Assembly: GCF_021347895.1 (NCBI RefSeq)
Contig: NC_067132.1
Coordinates: 25,699,757 to 25,763,756 of the forward strand
DNA length: 64,000 bases
Reading direction: 5' to 3'
Source of the DNA: Acanthochromis polyacanthus
Taxonomy: Eukaryota; Chordata; Actinopteri; Pomacentridae
A program made the translations under genes and the position numbers. The notes below the pieces were generated by a model. It did not search any database. It saw only the letters and a list, made by a program, of their open reading frames with translations, and was not told the origin of the DNA. Below are positions 36,901-50,109 of the stretch, piece after piece. Position 1 is the stretch's first letter. Each line of letters begins with the position of its first letter.

Positions 36901-39900
36901 ATCGAGACCCCAAGGCTCCAAAAGTCAACTTCAAAAAAGTTCCATGTTCTCGGAGGCATGGCAGAAAGCCGGAGGAGCACGGCACGTGAACCAGCAAATG
37001 ATGTGGCAAATTAAATTCTTGTGCAAACGGCATCAACACAACAACACCCAGGACTCATACAGATGAACAGCGTGGTTCGCAGCCACGAATCAATTAAACC
37101 CTCCCACACAGTTAGTGTGAAGACATATGACGCACCACCAAACACTGAAGCGAGCCTAATTCTTAGACACACTCTGTCTTCAACAGATGAGCATTAAAGT
37201 AATAATTTATCAACAGAACAACGATAAAAACAAGGAGTCATTCACAGGCACACAAACAACGCAGGTGAACAGCAGGGATTTTGGAAATCCTGTTCATGGC
37301 ACGTTGGTTTTTCACATTTATTAAATATTTCCCCGGATCAGTAACGCCTTTTGTAACTTTTATCATCCAACATGTGTTTAATGTAATTTGAAACCCTTGA
37401 AGAAACATTGTTTTGCTTAAAAATTGTTAGGTATTGAACCTCAAGCAAGACCATTATCATGTCCTTGACATTTCCTGTTTCTCTCCAAGAGTCTGAATGA
37501 GCGTCCAAATCAGATTGACTGAACTCTTTCTGCAGCAGCTGCTTTCTTCCATTTAATGCTTCATAACTTCTCAGGTAGACATCACAGAGACAATTCTCTC
37601 ACCTTGAAGAAGATACTTAAACTTTAAAGCATTAATTACTTATTTATTGGTCTCTTTGAGAATGGAGGACAGTGAATACGCTGTTTTCTTTGAAAATAAT
37701 ACATTTTTTGTAGAGGTAATCATACAACTCTATAAATTTCACATTTTCTCACCCACACATCTTATTGGAAAGTCTACTAAATATCTGGTTGATGTATAGA
37801 TGTCAAGTTACTTTCTCTACAGCCTGCTCTTCCTAACTTGAAAAGGAAGCTTTGTTTTAAAGGTACGGGGTCATGCAGGAATTCACTCAGGCCAGGCAGT
37901 CTTTTTCCATTTTTTTCTTCTTTTTATTAGAATTAAAAAGGTTTCATTTCATGTAGTTATGGCTGCATATCGGCCGCTCAGGTGAAAAACCTTAAGAAAC
38001 ACAAAGTACATGTGTACACAACAAGCCAACAGAATAAAACATGCAAATAACATAACATTTCACCGTGTTAAATGCACTAATTTCATTTTAAATGAAGACA
38101 ATCATCTTGGCAAAAATATTATAAATCCTACCATCCAAACACACGACTTCCACACAGTAATCAATTAACATTTAAATTTACATCTGCGCATAAACTCCGT
38201 CAATCTGACTCAATCCATCCACTGCACATAACAAGAACTACGGGACAAAATCACAAATCCTTTCATTCATTCAAAGACAGACGCCGCGCGCCACACAAAC
38301 ATTTAAGACCTTGATAGACACATGGTGCGCTCCAAGTACAAAACACTAGTGGCACCAGTAAGCCTCTAATTTCACATATTTGTAGCTTAAAAACTGCTAA
38401 ACAGTTTTGAGAGCAGCGTTTGTCTCACACAGATCTCGGTTTGGCTTAATCAGCAACTTATTTTACATATAAAGTCACAGCAGGCGCCCATACACCAGGC
38501 CTGAGCAGTAAACTTAACTGCTGTACAGCTGTAGTGCTTCAGGGTTTGCAAGATCTTAAAAGCAACTGAACGTCACATATTGCTTGGAAACAATGTATTG
38601 CCATTGAAACAGAAATCTGGATTTGTGGTAGCTTGACAAATTTCCAAACGTTTATCAAAAGAAAAAGAGAGCAGATGTTTGACGAAAAACACAAACAACC
38701 GTACAAACATGGAATGAACCACAACAGCAGTGAGTAGCCAGATGCTGCCACTCACACAATAAACTTCCAAGCAAACTTTGTCACGACATCAGCCCCCTGC
38801 TGGGTCCCAATGTGACCACATGCCCCTTAAATTTTATACAGTTTTACCTATCGAGGGCTATTTTCCAGATAAAAAATTCTCGTATTTGCTGGCTGTTTTG
38901 CTAACTATACATCATCTACTTAATTCTCATAAACTGGCTGTGTTGTCTGTTTCAAATCTCACCAGTACAGAATGGCAGCACCTATTTCCAACATGTTTTG
39001 GCTTCACTTATGGGAAATGGATGCTGTTCATCGCATTACAGAATCTAAATTATAAGCCAGTTTAGAATTGCTTGTTGGAGCCCAATCAATGCCACCTGTT
39101 ATTGAAGATTTATGTAATATTTCAGAATTTGCATCAGGGATGTCTTGATCAAGTTCTTTGTCTTTATCTTCAATCCCATTCGATTCATTTAATATTTAGG
39201 GTCTGCCAATACCATTTTCCTACATAATACACACTAAGTATTGTAGATTAGCCGTAGTACTTACTTAATGCCTTTCACAGTTTATTGCTGTATCAACCAG
39301 AGATGAGGGCAGTTCCCCGTCAGCAAGGAGCGAGTGCTCTGGGAGTTTAGCTAGTAAAGGGGCACCATGACAAAGAATTTTCCAAGGCTTAACTTCTAAC
39401 CAGCGCATGCATATGAAGTAAAGTCATGTTCAATTAGATCCCAGTGGCCTGCAACCTGTGTCTGTGGTTTTGCCAGCAATATCAGAATAAGATTCACAAA
39501 AAGTGTGCTGAAAACATGTGACCAATATGTCAAATATTTACTGATATTTCTGTGCATTTTGAGGAAATTATCTAAATTGACAACATGCGTGACAGCAAAA
39601 ATAAAAAGGTGTTGGATGTATGTTCCCGCTAATGTCAGTCAGTTAAAAATTGCCTTGATCGGGCTCAGGACATCCCATATTCTCATCTGTGCCCCTAATT
39701 TTGCCACATAGATCTCTATTTTCTCCATTTTCAGTCACAAACCCGTTACTAAAAAATTAAAAGGCCTTTACAGTGCACAGTTTAAAGTTTTCCTGTTGAA
39801 AATCAGCCGACGAGCTTAGCAGTGTCAGTATCGGCAACAGTTACAAAGGATTAATATAAGCCAAATGGTATCAAAGACAAAATTCTGCATGCAAGAAAAC

Positions 39901-41466
39901 CCTTGAATCACTTGAACGTGCCACATTAGAACAAATCTGCCGGTACAAGTGGTTTTTGCATGAGGCCTATTGAGTCTAAAAATACCATAATTGACTTTCA
40001 ATACTTACTGAAGAGCCCCCACACTGCCAGAGACAATATGAATGCATGCTCTCTGTGTCATCACAGTTCCGGTCCTCCACACACACTGAGCTATATGAAG
40101 AGTTTTTTTTGTCTCCTGTGATTAGCTGACAGTGGGTGCGAAGGTCTGCAGCCTTGAGGCTTAATGAAGCGCCTCAGCAGTGTATAATGAAGACAGTTGT
40201 CTGTAATCCTGTCATTAACACCAGCCTGCAGACTCAACGTCTGTGCTGCTCTCTGCTCCCCTTCACAACTACTATTTTCAGCTTCCGAACTCGACTCTTT
40301 AAAAATCTCTCAGCTGCCACTTGAAACTGCTTCACTGTAACTTCAGACTAATAAATGATTATTTCAGCCACATGTGTATATTGCACCTGGCAGAACCCAG
40401 CATTGAGAAACAGAACTGAGAGATAAATGATCAACCAACTAATTTAGAAGGAAAAATCATTTGATAACCAACTGTTTGATCATCAGATTATCTGTAGATA
40501 ATCAGCAGTTTTTTGTGCAAAAATCGAAAAACAAGCTATGAATTGCAGAAACTTTGTAGCCCTGATTGTAATTTTGATGATTTTGTGCTTTTTTCCATGG
40601 TTTCTGCTCACTTTTACTCTTTTCTGCACCTAAAGATGCAAGCAAACACTTCAATGACACTGCAGTCTGGAGAGAAGAGCAAAATAAAGATTAGTTCTGA
40701 ACCAAAACATGCATTATTTCTGAGCAAACATCTTGAAATGAGATACACATCTTCAGGTCTCGCCCCAAACTTTCACCCTCGATCATCTCTGCTCGTATCG
40801 CGCAAAGCAGGCATTAAAGTTTAAAGAGGAAAGCCTGAGCTTCAGCGAGCACAGATCTCACTTTCACGTTGTTCGGAAAACACGATGGGAGCAGATACAA
40901 ACACCTCACTGGTTCAGCAGCGGTATCAGGGCGCAAATTATGGATTATAATCATCCACAATTCAGGTCATGCCTTCACATCTCCCCTGTCCGCTGCTATT
41001 CGTGCGTCAAGGTGTAAATTACGCCTCTGCAAACACAGCGAGGCATCAGAAATATCTCACAGCGGCTGTTTGGCCAAAGCATGCCCGACACTCAGTCAGA
41101 GATGGTGTAACACTGGAGACAAGAGAAGAAATTGATGTTGGCAGCTGTAATACGCGACGTTGTTGAGATGTCAAACCTGATTGGAGATTGAAATTTCCCA
41201 GCTTTCAAGCTCAGCTCTTTGAAACATTTGAACCCGTACTCCTTGCGCTCTTGTCAGCTCCGCAGCCTCATGCTGAACACGCAAACTGGACAGAGACTTT
41301 TGATACAGTCAAGGATCGGTCACAGATAAGTGAGCACACTGCTGCCCTGCATTTCAATCACATATAGATCAACTTTTTTATCCTGCCGTGTTATCTCAAA
41401 TCTATCTTGGAGTGATTTTACTGGCTCATTTCCAGACAGCTGGAGCACCCAGGCGTAAATTAACCG

Positions 41467-41976
41467 TGACGTCACCCGTTGGTTTCAACGCCGAGAAAAT
41501 GAAGCCTGGATTTTGCTACTTCCTGGTCGCCGTTTTGGATTTTTTGGAGCCAGTGACGTAAAAAGCGTCATCAAACAGACTGGACCGGAGAGCAACTAGG
41601 GGCAGGATTGGCTGAGGACTCTTATCCCGCCCACGTTTTATCGCAGAGGCTTCTGTTGCTGTCAATCAAGTATAGCCACGCCCCCTGGCTCCGCCAACTT
41701 TAACGATTTATTTAAAATTCAGTATTGATTTATTTTAAGATCGGCCACCTGATCTCTCATTTTGACCATGAAAACTAACGGGAAAAAAATCCGGAGCTGT
41801 AGAAAATCAGTCTATCAAATTTTATTTTTTCCAAAAATGAGTTGGGGTCTATGGAGAAAAAGCTTTTTGGAGCCAACCCTAGCGGACGGTGTGATATTGC
41901 AAATTTTTGACACTTCCGGGTTGGCTTCAATTCTGGAGCCAGATGCTACGTCCATCTTTATATACAGTCTATGGGA
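41467..41976 (+). repeat. Teleost interspersed repeat next to exon 2
   Basis: It runs from tgacgtcacccgttggtttc to ccatctttatatacagtcta(tgg), both signatures of a dispersed teleost repeat that I recognise; the middle includes gccacgccccctggctccgc. It is non-coding; the 108-residue open frame inside is chance. Confidence 0.65.
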
Positions 41977-42106
41977 GCACCCAAAAAAAAAAAAAAAGAG
42001 ATTCACAACTCATCACAGACTCAGCATGTGTGTTTTCCTAAAGGCCGATTTTCTCACTTTGGAACAAACTCCCTCATTTAACATCTAGATTTTTGCAGGA
42101 TCCCAC

Positions 42107-42435
42107 CTGTCTGATGGCGTGCAGCAGCTTGCCGTAGGAGTACAGGATGACGCCGAACGGCAGCACCAGGCAGAAGGTGAACAGACAGACGATGTAGGAG
42201 ACATTGTTCGCCGTCTGGGTCTTCCAGTCGACTGAGCAGGTGGTGCCGGGACCCTCGGGCCCGTATCTGCTCCAGCCCAGCAGCGGAGGCACAGTCCAGG
42301 CCACGGAGTAGAGCCAGGAGAAGCAGATGCCTCCCAGCGCCGAGCCGTAATCTCCGCCGTTGGCCACAGTGGGAGTCATCATGGTGGAGTAACGCTCGTA
42401 GGACAGAACAGCCAGAGAAATCAGGGAGACGATAC
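42107..42435 (-). CDS. tmtops: TMT opsin, coding exon 2 of 4
   Basis: This exon encodes the last two bases of Gly130 and residues 131-239. It begins after a polypyrimidine-type acceptor ending in CTCAG and completes TM3 with the G-protein-contact triad Glu143-Arg144-Tyr145 in the family-typical LSYERY context. TM4 follows (about 157-182), then the second extracellular loop containing YGPEG, where Glu190 matches rhodopsin Glu181, the likely counterion in opsins lacking Glu113. Cys196 matches rhodopsin Cys187 and should pair with Cys119. TM5 (about 207-233) ends in YSYGKLLHAIRQ. The donor is CAG|GTGGGA at 42,106-42,101, intron phase 0. The length of 329 bp restores the frame opened by exon 1, with no stop or frameshift. 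A teleost interspersed repeat ends only about 130 bp past the donor. Confidence 0.95.
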
Positions 42436-44803
42436 CTGAGGGAGGAGAGGGGGTCAGTGGGTGTGGAGCAAAATGCAGGAATGTGGCAAGACCCGAGAGA
42501 GCGGATCAAGATATCAGCAGAAATCTTATCAACACTTATGCTTGTGGAGCAGATTTTCTCCAAACTGGAGCATCTTGTGTTCCGTTTCCCTCCCAGATAA
42601 TCACTGAGATACAAAGCAAAGTCGATTTTACGCTGGCTTTGATCATCTTAATGGCTTAATTTTTTTGCATCTTTAGGGCATAACAGAGAAAAAGTGACAA
42701 GTTCATCAGCTGACATGTTCTGCAGATAAGACGTGACGACGACAGTGAGCGCAGCAGCTCCACGGACTAATTACCAAACATGCATTTATGGAGTCATGCG
42801 AGTAAAGTTGAGACATTTTCAACTCCTGCAGATGTGTGTTTGCAGCTTATCAACCAAAACTCTTCTGTTTTCCTCTGTATTCACTCACTTTCCTTTTTAA
42901 TTGTAGTCTTTCCTCTAACTACAGTTTGGACATCTAATCGTGTTCCTTTCAATTATGCAGTGTAATTTTATGATTTTGTTGTTATTTTCATCACGTTGTT
43001 CCAAACCAGGCTGCAGCTAGACCTATTTTCATCATTGATTAACCTGTTCATTATTTTTCCTATTTTCTATTACTGGAAAACAATTTTTAAAAGCTCATCG
43101 CACTTTCTTAGGCGCCAAAAGATCTCTATAAATGATTTGTTTTGTCTGAACAACTCTCCAAAATCCAAAGAGAATCCATTTGCTACCTCGTAAGAAAAGG
43201 AGAAGCAGCAAATTCATTGATCATTTTACTATATAAAACGGCTTCAAAAGTTAATTATCTACTGCTTCTTATTATTATCATTATTATTGTCTGCTGCCAG
43301 TCAGTTCTTAGTAAATTAACTGATCGATTAGCCAACTAATTAAGTGGCTCCTATGAATTCTGAAGCAAAACAAATCAGGAATTCTTTGTTTCTTCTGGTT
43401 TATTTTCAGTCAAACTTTGTTCAAAAGCAAAGCGAGCAAGTCCAACCATTCTCTTAGATCAGTTATCATTAAAAACAGCAAACAGTGAAACAGTCACAGA
43501 TTCAGACAGGAGCGCCGCTGCGTGAACTCTCTCCCTCCGTGTTAACTGCTAATTGAGGAACGTACAACACTACAGTAAACAGTTGCTGAAGCGACCTCAG
43601 TCTTAAATCAGAGCTAATCAGCACATGCAGACTAAAGTGCTGGTGCAGAGGCACTTTACCTCCATTACGCCGAGTCTACCAGGGACAGAGACTTTGATTA
43701 CAGACAATCACGGCACCTCCGTGCATAATGGAGCTCTCTGATTGGCGGAAACCGTGCCATGTTTGGTGTGGACAGAAGGCTGGGGCCGTGGGCGCTCGAT
43801 GTGTCGAGAGGAACAGCAAAGAGTGAGAGTCTTGAGAATAATGGAAATGATTTTATGCTTATGTGTCTGTGCAAGCTGGATATTAGTGTGAAAACTGTGT
43901 GTGCGCGTGTGACAACATCCAGCTGCTGGTTGTGAGTACAGCTGCAGCTGCTCTGCCTGGCCGTGAAGGTGAAGCTGTTGCTGGATATGTGGTGATTTTT
44001 TCGGACCTCGGCTGCAGCTGCGGTGCTGTGGTTTTATTCAGCTGTTACTATTTGAACCTGCAGCGCTTCTTTGTCCAATATGTTACCAACACGCCACAGG
44101 AGTTCAGGAATACGACGCTCGGCCTGACCGAACATCACTGCGCATGCAAACTCAGCATGGAGGGAACTAAACAACTAATAAAAAGTGAAGCATGACAGAC
44201 AGAATCACAATCGCGCCGATACCTACGTAATCCAATGTCTGCAGTCATTTTCACAACTACAATCTGCTACTCTAGTTATCTTTTGAACCACTTTGGCGCA
44301 GACCTGTGCCTGACAGACCCAGCTGAGGGTTCAATTACCCGATTTAAGAATATGCTATACAGTATAACATAGATCATTGGAAGGGAATGCAAAATGACTA
44401 AAAAGAGAAAAAAAATGAGTGAGAAAAAAAATCTTCAGAGGATAAGACAAACATTTGCACTTTGTTCTGTAGGATATCTCAGGCATCACCAGATATTTCA
44501 TTTATTAGTTTCCCTGTGTTTATTTTCCCAAAATACATCTTTGTTATTTCTAGTTTATGAGTATTCTTATTATTACTTTTGACTATTTTTTATTTATTGT
44601 GTAAATCAGTATCTACTTTTTTGCTGGTTATTTGCTTGAAGAAGCCATAGATGTCCTTATTTTAAAGCTGTTGGATATACGATCACCTTATAAAGCTGGC
44701 AAACTATTGCATAGTTACACATTTAGCAGAGTTTTGTTTCCAACACTGCCTCTACTTTTATCTCCTGATGGAAATATCTGACTTTTCAGCTCCTTTATAT
44801 GAG

Positions 44804-45480
44804 GTGTGATCAGAAAGTTCCGAGTCCTTTTAAAAGCAAAAATCATCCCCGATTTAAATTTGGTGGCCATCTCCTTCGAAGGGGTTTCCTTGTGCATTGA
44901 TTCACTGCTCCCAGTGCTCCTGCCACACTTGGAAAAGTCCTCATGCAGCATCTGTAAAATGTGCTGGATCTCCTCCACTTTGTCAAAAAACTGACTCTTC
45001 AATTTGAATTTCATTTTGGGGAAAAGGAAGAAATCTGAGGGAACCAAATCAGATGAGAATCAGGTGAGGAGTTGTGTTTGTGCGACCAAAACCCTCTTCA
45101 GCGTGTTCTGAGCGAGTGCATCATCATGAAGCACCTGATGTAGTCACACTGCAGTTCACGTCTGCAGTGTTGTTGGATGCGATAGAAACTGGCATTTGAA
45201 ATCTGACCCTGGGGGACGAATTCAGTTTACAACTCTGTGAAAATCAAAGAAAGTGACGATAATGCTCTCTGTGGGCCCCTGACATGACTTCATTTGATCT
45301 TGGAGACTGTAGCCTGCCGTTGGGTCTCTGGGGTGTAATCGTAGAGGCAACTCAGTCATAATCCTCAACATGAAGTTTGACTCATAGTGGGAGATCCTCA
45401 CAGACTTTGACACAGTGTTGCTTCTGCAGTTCCATAGTTAAAATCTCACATGCGGACCTGTTGCTCAGACGTTTTGATCA
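44804..45480 (-). pseudogene. Mariner-like transposase remnant
   Basis: On the minus strand MVPSDFFLFPKMKFKLKSQF followed by FDKVEEIQHILQ matches the segment around the third catalytic acidic residue of mariner transposases (usually APSDY.LF..LK). The outer end ggtgtgatcagaaagttccg at 44,804 looks like the terminal repeat. Sequence to about 45,480 is degraded transposase DNA with stops. Confidence 0.8.
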
Positions 45481-45925
45481 CATCTCGTTTCCACTAGAAA
45501 GAAGCTAACTTTGACTACCTTCAATCTGGTGCTGGCAGGTAGTTAATAGAGGACTTTTTGTGTTGAAAACAGCTTTTGTTTTGATAAAAGCACCAGATGT
45601 GGGTCAGAAAACCAAAGCAAAAAGGGCTAAAAGAGGCAAAAAAGCATCTTCAACAATAACTCCCCCGCACCAATCGATGTTTGTCATTTTGAACACAGTT
45701 ATAGTTTGATCCGTTTCTAAAATGAAAAACATCGATTGGTGCAGCTGTAATGTTTTGATCATAAGAATCTTCTTGAAAACTCTTTGTCCCCTGCCAGATT
45801 ATCATAGACGTGGAAAAGAAAACCAAAAGGTGACAAAACAATTCTAAAATCGTGTGTCAATAAAGCCTAAAAATAACATGACGAGGGCCTCTGCAGCCTC
45901 CTACAGTGGATTCTTTTAATAGAAA

Positions 45926-46194
45926 TGGTAAATGGTCTGTATTTATATAGCGCTTTACTATACCTGCAAGGTACCCAAAGCGCTTTACATGATACGTCAC
46001 ATTCACCCATTCACACACACATTCACACACTGATGGCGGAAGCTGCCATGCAAGGCGCTAACCACGACCCCATCAGGAGCAATTCGGGGTTAGGTGTCTT
46101 GCTCAGGGACACCTCGAACACGACGGGGCGAGGATCGAACCGGCAACCCTTCGGTTGCAAGACGGCCACTCTACCCACTGAGCCATGCCGCCCC
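45926..46194 (-). mobile_element. tRNA-derived SINE
   Basis: Read on the minus strand it starts ggggcggcatggctcagtgg, with an A box (TGGCTCAGTGG) and, about 35 bp later, a B box (GGTTCGATCC), as in a tRNA promoter. It is followed by a unique body and a tail ending in tatataaatacagaccattt. Short 'aaatgg' repeats flank both ends. It is not a functional tRNA: it lacks a foldable 3' half and CCA-side stem. Confidence 0.75.
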
Positions 46195-48479
46195 AAATGG
46201 TCTGCTGCCTCTGCAAACTGGGCAACCTCTAACAGCGACCAGTTTTCCATTCATTTACTGTAATGATTGCAGTCTGTACTCTGAGCCTGGTGGGAATATC
46301 AGTCCCCAATGTCGGCTTTGATTCAAACATGGCCCACTTTGATTCTCCAGCATGCATTTTAATGGGTTTTTCACCTGAGGCCTGATTCTTCTTCACACAA
46401 CTCCAGGGTGGTGCGGAATAGATTTACGGCAAAATGAATGACCTAATGTCCCAGGTCTGAGTCAACACAGGAACTAATCATCTTTCATTGTCTCTCACTT
46501 TTCCATGCTTTTTACCTCCACCTATTTTTCTTCTCTTTTTCCTTTGTCTCTCTCTTACGACTTTTTTGTTGTTGCTGCCTCTGCGTTTCCCTCCTGCTGT
46601 GTCTCTTTGCATGCGTCTCCCTTTGTTAGTTCAGCCTCTTTCATTTCTTGCTTCAGATTCCGGCGCTGAAGGGAAAGCTAAAGCCCAATCGCTGCCCTCT
46701 CAGCTCAACCTCCATCACTGTGCTTACGTGCACTTACTGTAAGCAACTGGGAACCTAATTCCTCCAGTGTCATGTAAATGACAAACCTGGTTTCTGAAAT
46801 CAGGTTAGGGGATTAGCGAAACCTGATTTCTGGATTTTCTTGGAGGAGAATCTGGGACGTGTCATTAGAATAATCAACCTTGTGATTGACTTTTCATTTG
46901 CGTGCGTGTCATGAACTAAAAATGGAAAGCATCATTGGTACAGCAGTATGATGAGATGTTTTTTTAACTTCTGATTAACATGCTAATTATTTTTCTCATT
47001 TTGTTAATGAAATACCCTGAATTTTATAATTATTTTCTGCAGCCTAATGGAAAATTCATCATTCCAAAATTTTAATAAAACCCCAAAATAACACAGATAA
47101 GCAGCAAATGTTCACTTTGAAGTACAAACATGAACATTTTTGCTTCAAAATTAGTTTCCAATTGGAGAATTTAGTTGAGTAATTGTTTCAATGATCACAG
47201 AAAACTGTTCAAGTCAAAAATGATTTTCCTCCCGGAAGGTAAAACTTTGCACTGAAGTACATGGATGCCAGAAAAAGCAATACTTTAGTGGTAATTCAAT
47301 GCTGAAATACTGAAAATGTGGCAGTCTGTGTTTTTCCTCCTGTACCATGTAGGTACAGAAGGTACTGGAGATGTCAGACAGGAACAATATCCTGTAGAAT
47401 AATGGTACTGTTCAGCGCAGAGACTTGTGAAGAGTTGTGCATGTGTTAGTCTGACTCACTGGATGTCACCAAATTTGGACATTATCATACCATTCGAAAG
47501 GCGATATCAGAACATATAATTCCCACACGTCATTCCCAGTTAGTAAGAACATCCTCTTACTCATATCCTGCAATTTTGCACATACAAAGAATGAAAAAAG
47601 TGTACATCTGGAGGCTGGATTGGATGGCAGAGGTGTAAATCAACAGACTTTTACCCACGAAACATGAGTATGACTGCCGTCTCAGAGCAAGTTTATGCAT
47701 TAGTTTTGTTTAAAGTCTAGTTTTGCTTTCACTTGATGGCTTTAACATGACATTTGGTTACGTATAGGCGCCAAAAACTACTTGGTTGGGTCCAGAAAAG
47801 GATCAGGTTCGGGTTAAACGCCATGCCACTACCATGTTACAAAGCTCTGTGTTGTCCAGCACAATTGCAAGAAGTCGTCAATGTTATTAGGGGTTGCTTA
47901 CTGTTTCATCAATAAGCTGAACAGATAACAGTTCTAGACTGGCTGATATGTATGGGACCGTGCTGATAACGGTCCATTTTAATGGCCTGATAACATCCGA
48001 ATTCAGTGCCGGACATAAAATGTTGGTTTAAGCCTGCTGCTGGCCACATATTTCATTCTCTTCCACTTCTGCTATCTGCATGCTACTGTTTTTAAAACCC
48101 CTTTCACTGCGGGAAATAACAACCTTCAGTACTGAATCAGATTTTATTGCAGTTTGAGGACCTGAACAGCTTGTGAAAGCACTTTGGAAAAGCCCAGACT
48201 CCAGCTCACAGCACTTGTTGATCTGTTTTCTAACACATCCGTCCTCACAGTGGATTTACCCATTAACTCTGGCAGCAGCTTGTGCTTTGGCCGGTGTTCT
48301 GATTTGATCCACTTCACACGAGCTTCTGTTATCAGTCTGATAAACTTCTACAAGAGCAATATACAGCTACAAACTTATCTGTGGCTTTAATGAGTCCAAT
48401 GATGCCTCTATGGAATCAATTGCTGGATTATGTTTGTCTTTACAGTATGTGTCTGTTGCTAGTGTGGAAAGCAGTGACC

Positions 48480-48665
48480 AAAGCAAAGTGAAGAATCTCG
48501 AATATAAAAAATGTTTTGACTTATTTCACACTTTTTTGTTTACTACATGATTCCATATGAGTTCATTCATAGTTTTGATGCCTTCAATGAGACTCTACAG
48601 TCATGAAAATAAAGGAAAAACATTAAATGAGAACCTGGGTCCAAACTTTTGACTGATACTATACA
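48480..48665 (+). mobile_element. Tc1-type transposon right end
   Basis: 'gatgccttcaatgagactc', 'cagtcatgaaaataaagg' and 'gtccaaacttttgactgata' occur in the order typical of the terminus of an abundant teleost DNA transposon. The rest of the element is absent or unrecognisable. Confidence 0.6.
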
Positions 48666-50109
48666 TGTAAGGGTTTCCTGCTTCTCTTTATTCTCATTGT
48701 GTGTCCATCATGCCAGTTTAAAGAGCACACAAATGTCCAATAAACTTACAGCTAACGTTTGTCTTTACCGTGCCCATTAATAAATGTCTCCCTCCATAAA
48801 TTATCCATCCACTACACTGTTGGAGCGTTTACAGAGAAGCAGGCCAAGAAAGAGAGAATGTGAGAAACACAGGGAATATGAAAATCTGTCCTCTGTGACT
48901 TCATGAAGATGATTTTGCCCCAGCGATCGTGATCTGATGAGGCTTGATTACAAGCTTGCTAACTGTCCCTGACTGCATGCTACAGTAGCTCTCATGTTGT
49001 CTGGGTAATTGCAGTGGGATGAACAGTGTCTCATTAGTGAATTAACAGACAACAAGATTCCACATCAGCTCTTGTAGGCGGAGGGCAAAACAAGGGGTTT
49101 CAGTTCTATTTTCACTTTGACCCCGCCAAAATAAATAGATTACTCGCTGTCTAATCTTCCTGAAAGGGATACAGTGTCCAGTTTGATGTAAATGTCTGGT
49201 AACGTATTGATAAATGACAGATTAAAGTAGTCAATTACATGAACTTCTATTACTTGATTAGGTTTATGTACGCTTCTTTGGTTTTTACAGTTGGAATCAC
49301 TGCTTATCCGGGGCTTTGCATGAATATAATTTCGAACCAACAGACTGAACAATAGATATCCAGCTTTTCTTTGAGCCCTTAAGCATCGACTGAACTCTGA
49401 GAAGCCACTTCCATGCATAGAAATGACTCTGCTGCACCAATGTAATGCACTTAACATATAGAAATGACATCTAAATGTCCATTCTGATGATGCAACAAAA
49501 ATCTTCTCTTCAAGCTGCAATTTATGCCACTTAAAACACAGTCTAGGTTGATGTCTCACTCCACTTCAAGTTGCAGGGATCAAATCTGACAGCATTTTAT
49601 TAATAATACCTCACTCAATATGAATAGAAGTGATTTCACTCTATAGGATATTTCGGTGCTGCAGATCTCCTCCTTCTTCCGTGATGTGATCAGTTCTACC
49701 CAAACTGTCATCAATCCCTCACTACTCATAAATCTTTGATGCCAGGTTGCCCATCTCCCCACTCCAGTAGCTTCACGGCACCAATGACTTCTCCAGCTCT
49801 GAAGTGGAGAATCTCTAAAGCATCTATTTCAGGTCTTATTCAACAGTTTGTCTTTAATCTCGTTGGTTATTGTTTGTTTATAGCTCCTGATCGTGCACCA
49901 CAGAGGAAGGTTGTGCAAAATTAATAATGCACGTTCTCTGGCTATGAAGAAACTGCAAATTAGATTTTTGCGCGTCTCATTAAACAAGAAAACCAGGATG
50001 CTGTTGGAAAACTGTTGGCCCAGCCAGTAGCTGCAAAGTGGTGGAATTGAATTTGGTTTCTTCAGTTTAATGATAAAATGATGAGAAAACGGAATCAAGG
50101 TAGAAACTG

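Larger units (their letters stand above)
22730..42106 (-). other. Intron 2 of the TMT opsin gene (19,377 bp, phase 0)
   Basis: The donor is at 42,106 and the acceptor AG at 22,732-22,731. The intron contains a pyrimidine-rich tract (23,765-23,910), SINE-tail, LINE and Tc1 fragments (24.2-27.0 kb), a Tc1 copy carrying the 29-bp minisatellite (29.5-31.0 kb) and a teleost interspersed repeat next to exon 2 (41.5-42.0 kb). The spans 27.0-29.5, 31.0-37.9 and 38.4-41.4 kb are AT-rich, with no coding or repeat signal I can name. The stretch 37,880-38,350 is less AT-rich and unassigned. Confidence 0.9.

Noticed and set aside
42078..42614. 178-codon minus-strand open frame
   Set aside because: It is a frame-shifted shadow of opsin exon 2 running through the acceptor.
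46125..46194. tRNA gene on the minus strand
   Set aside because: A and B boxes are present but the sequence runs on into a SINE body and a proper tRNA cloverleaf is not formed.
49140..49559. 139-codon minus-strand open frame
   Set aside because: No family resemblance; AT-rich intronic DNA where such lengths occur by chance.
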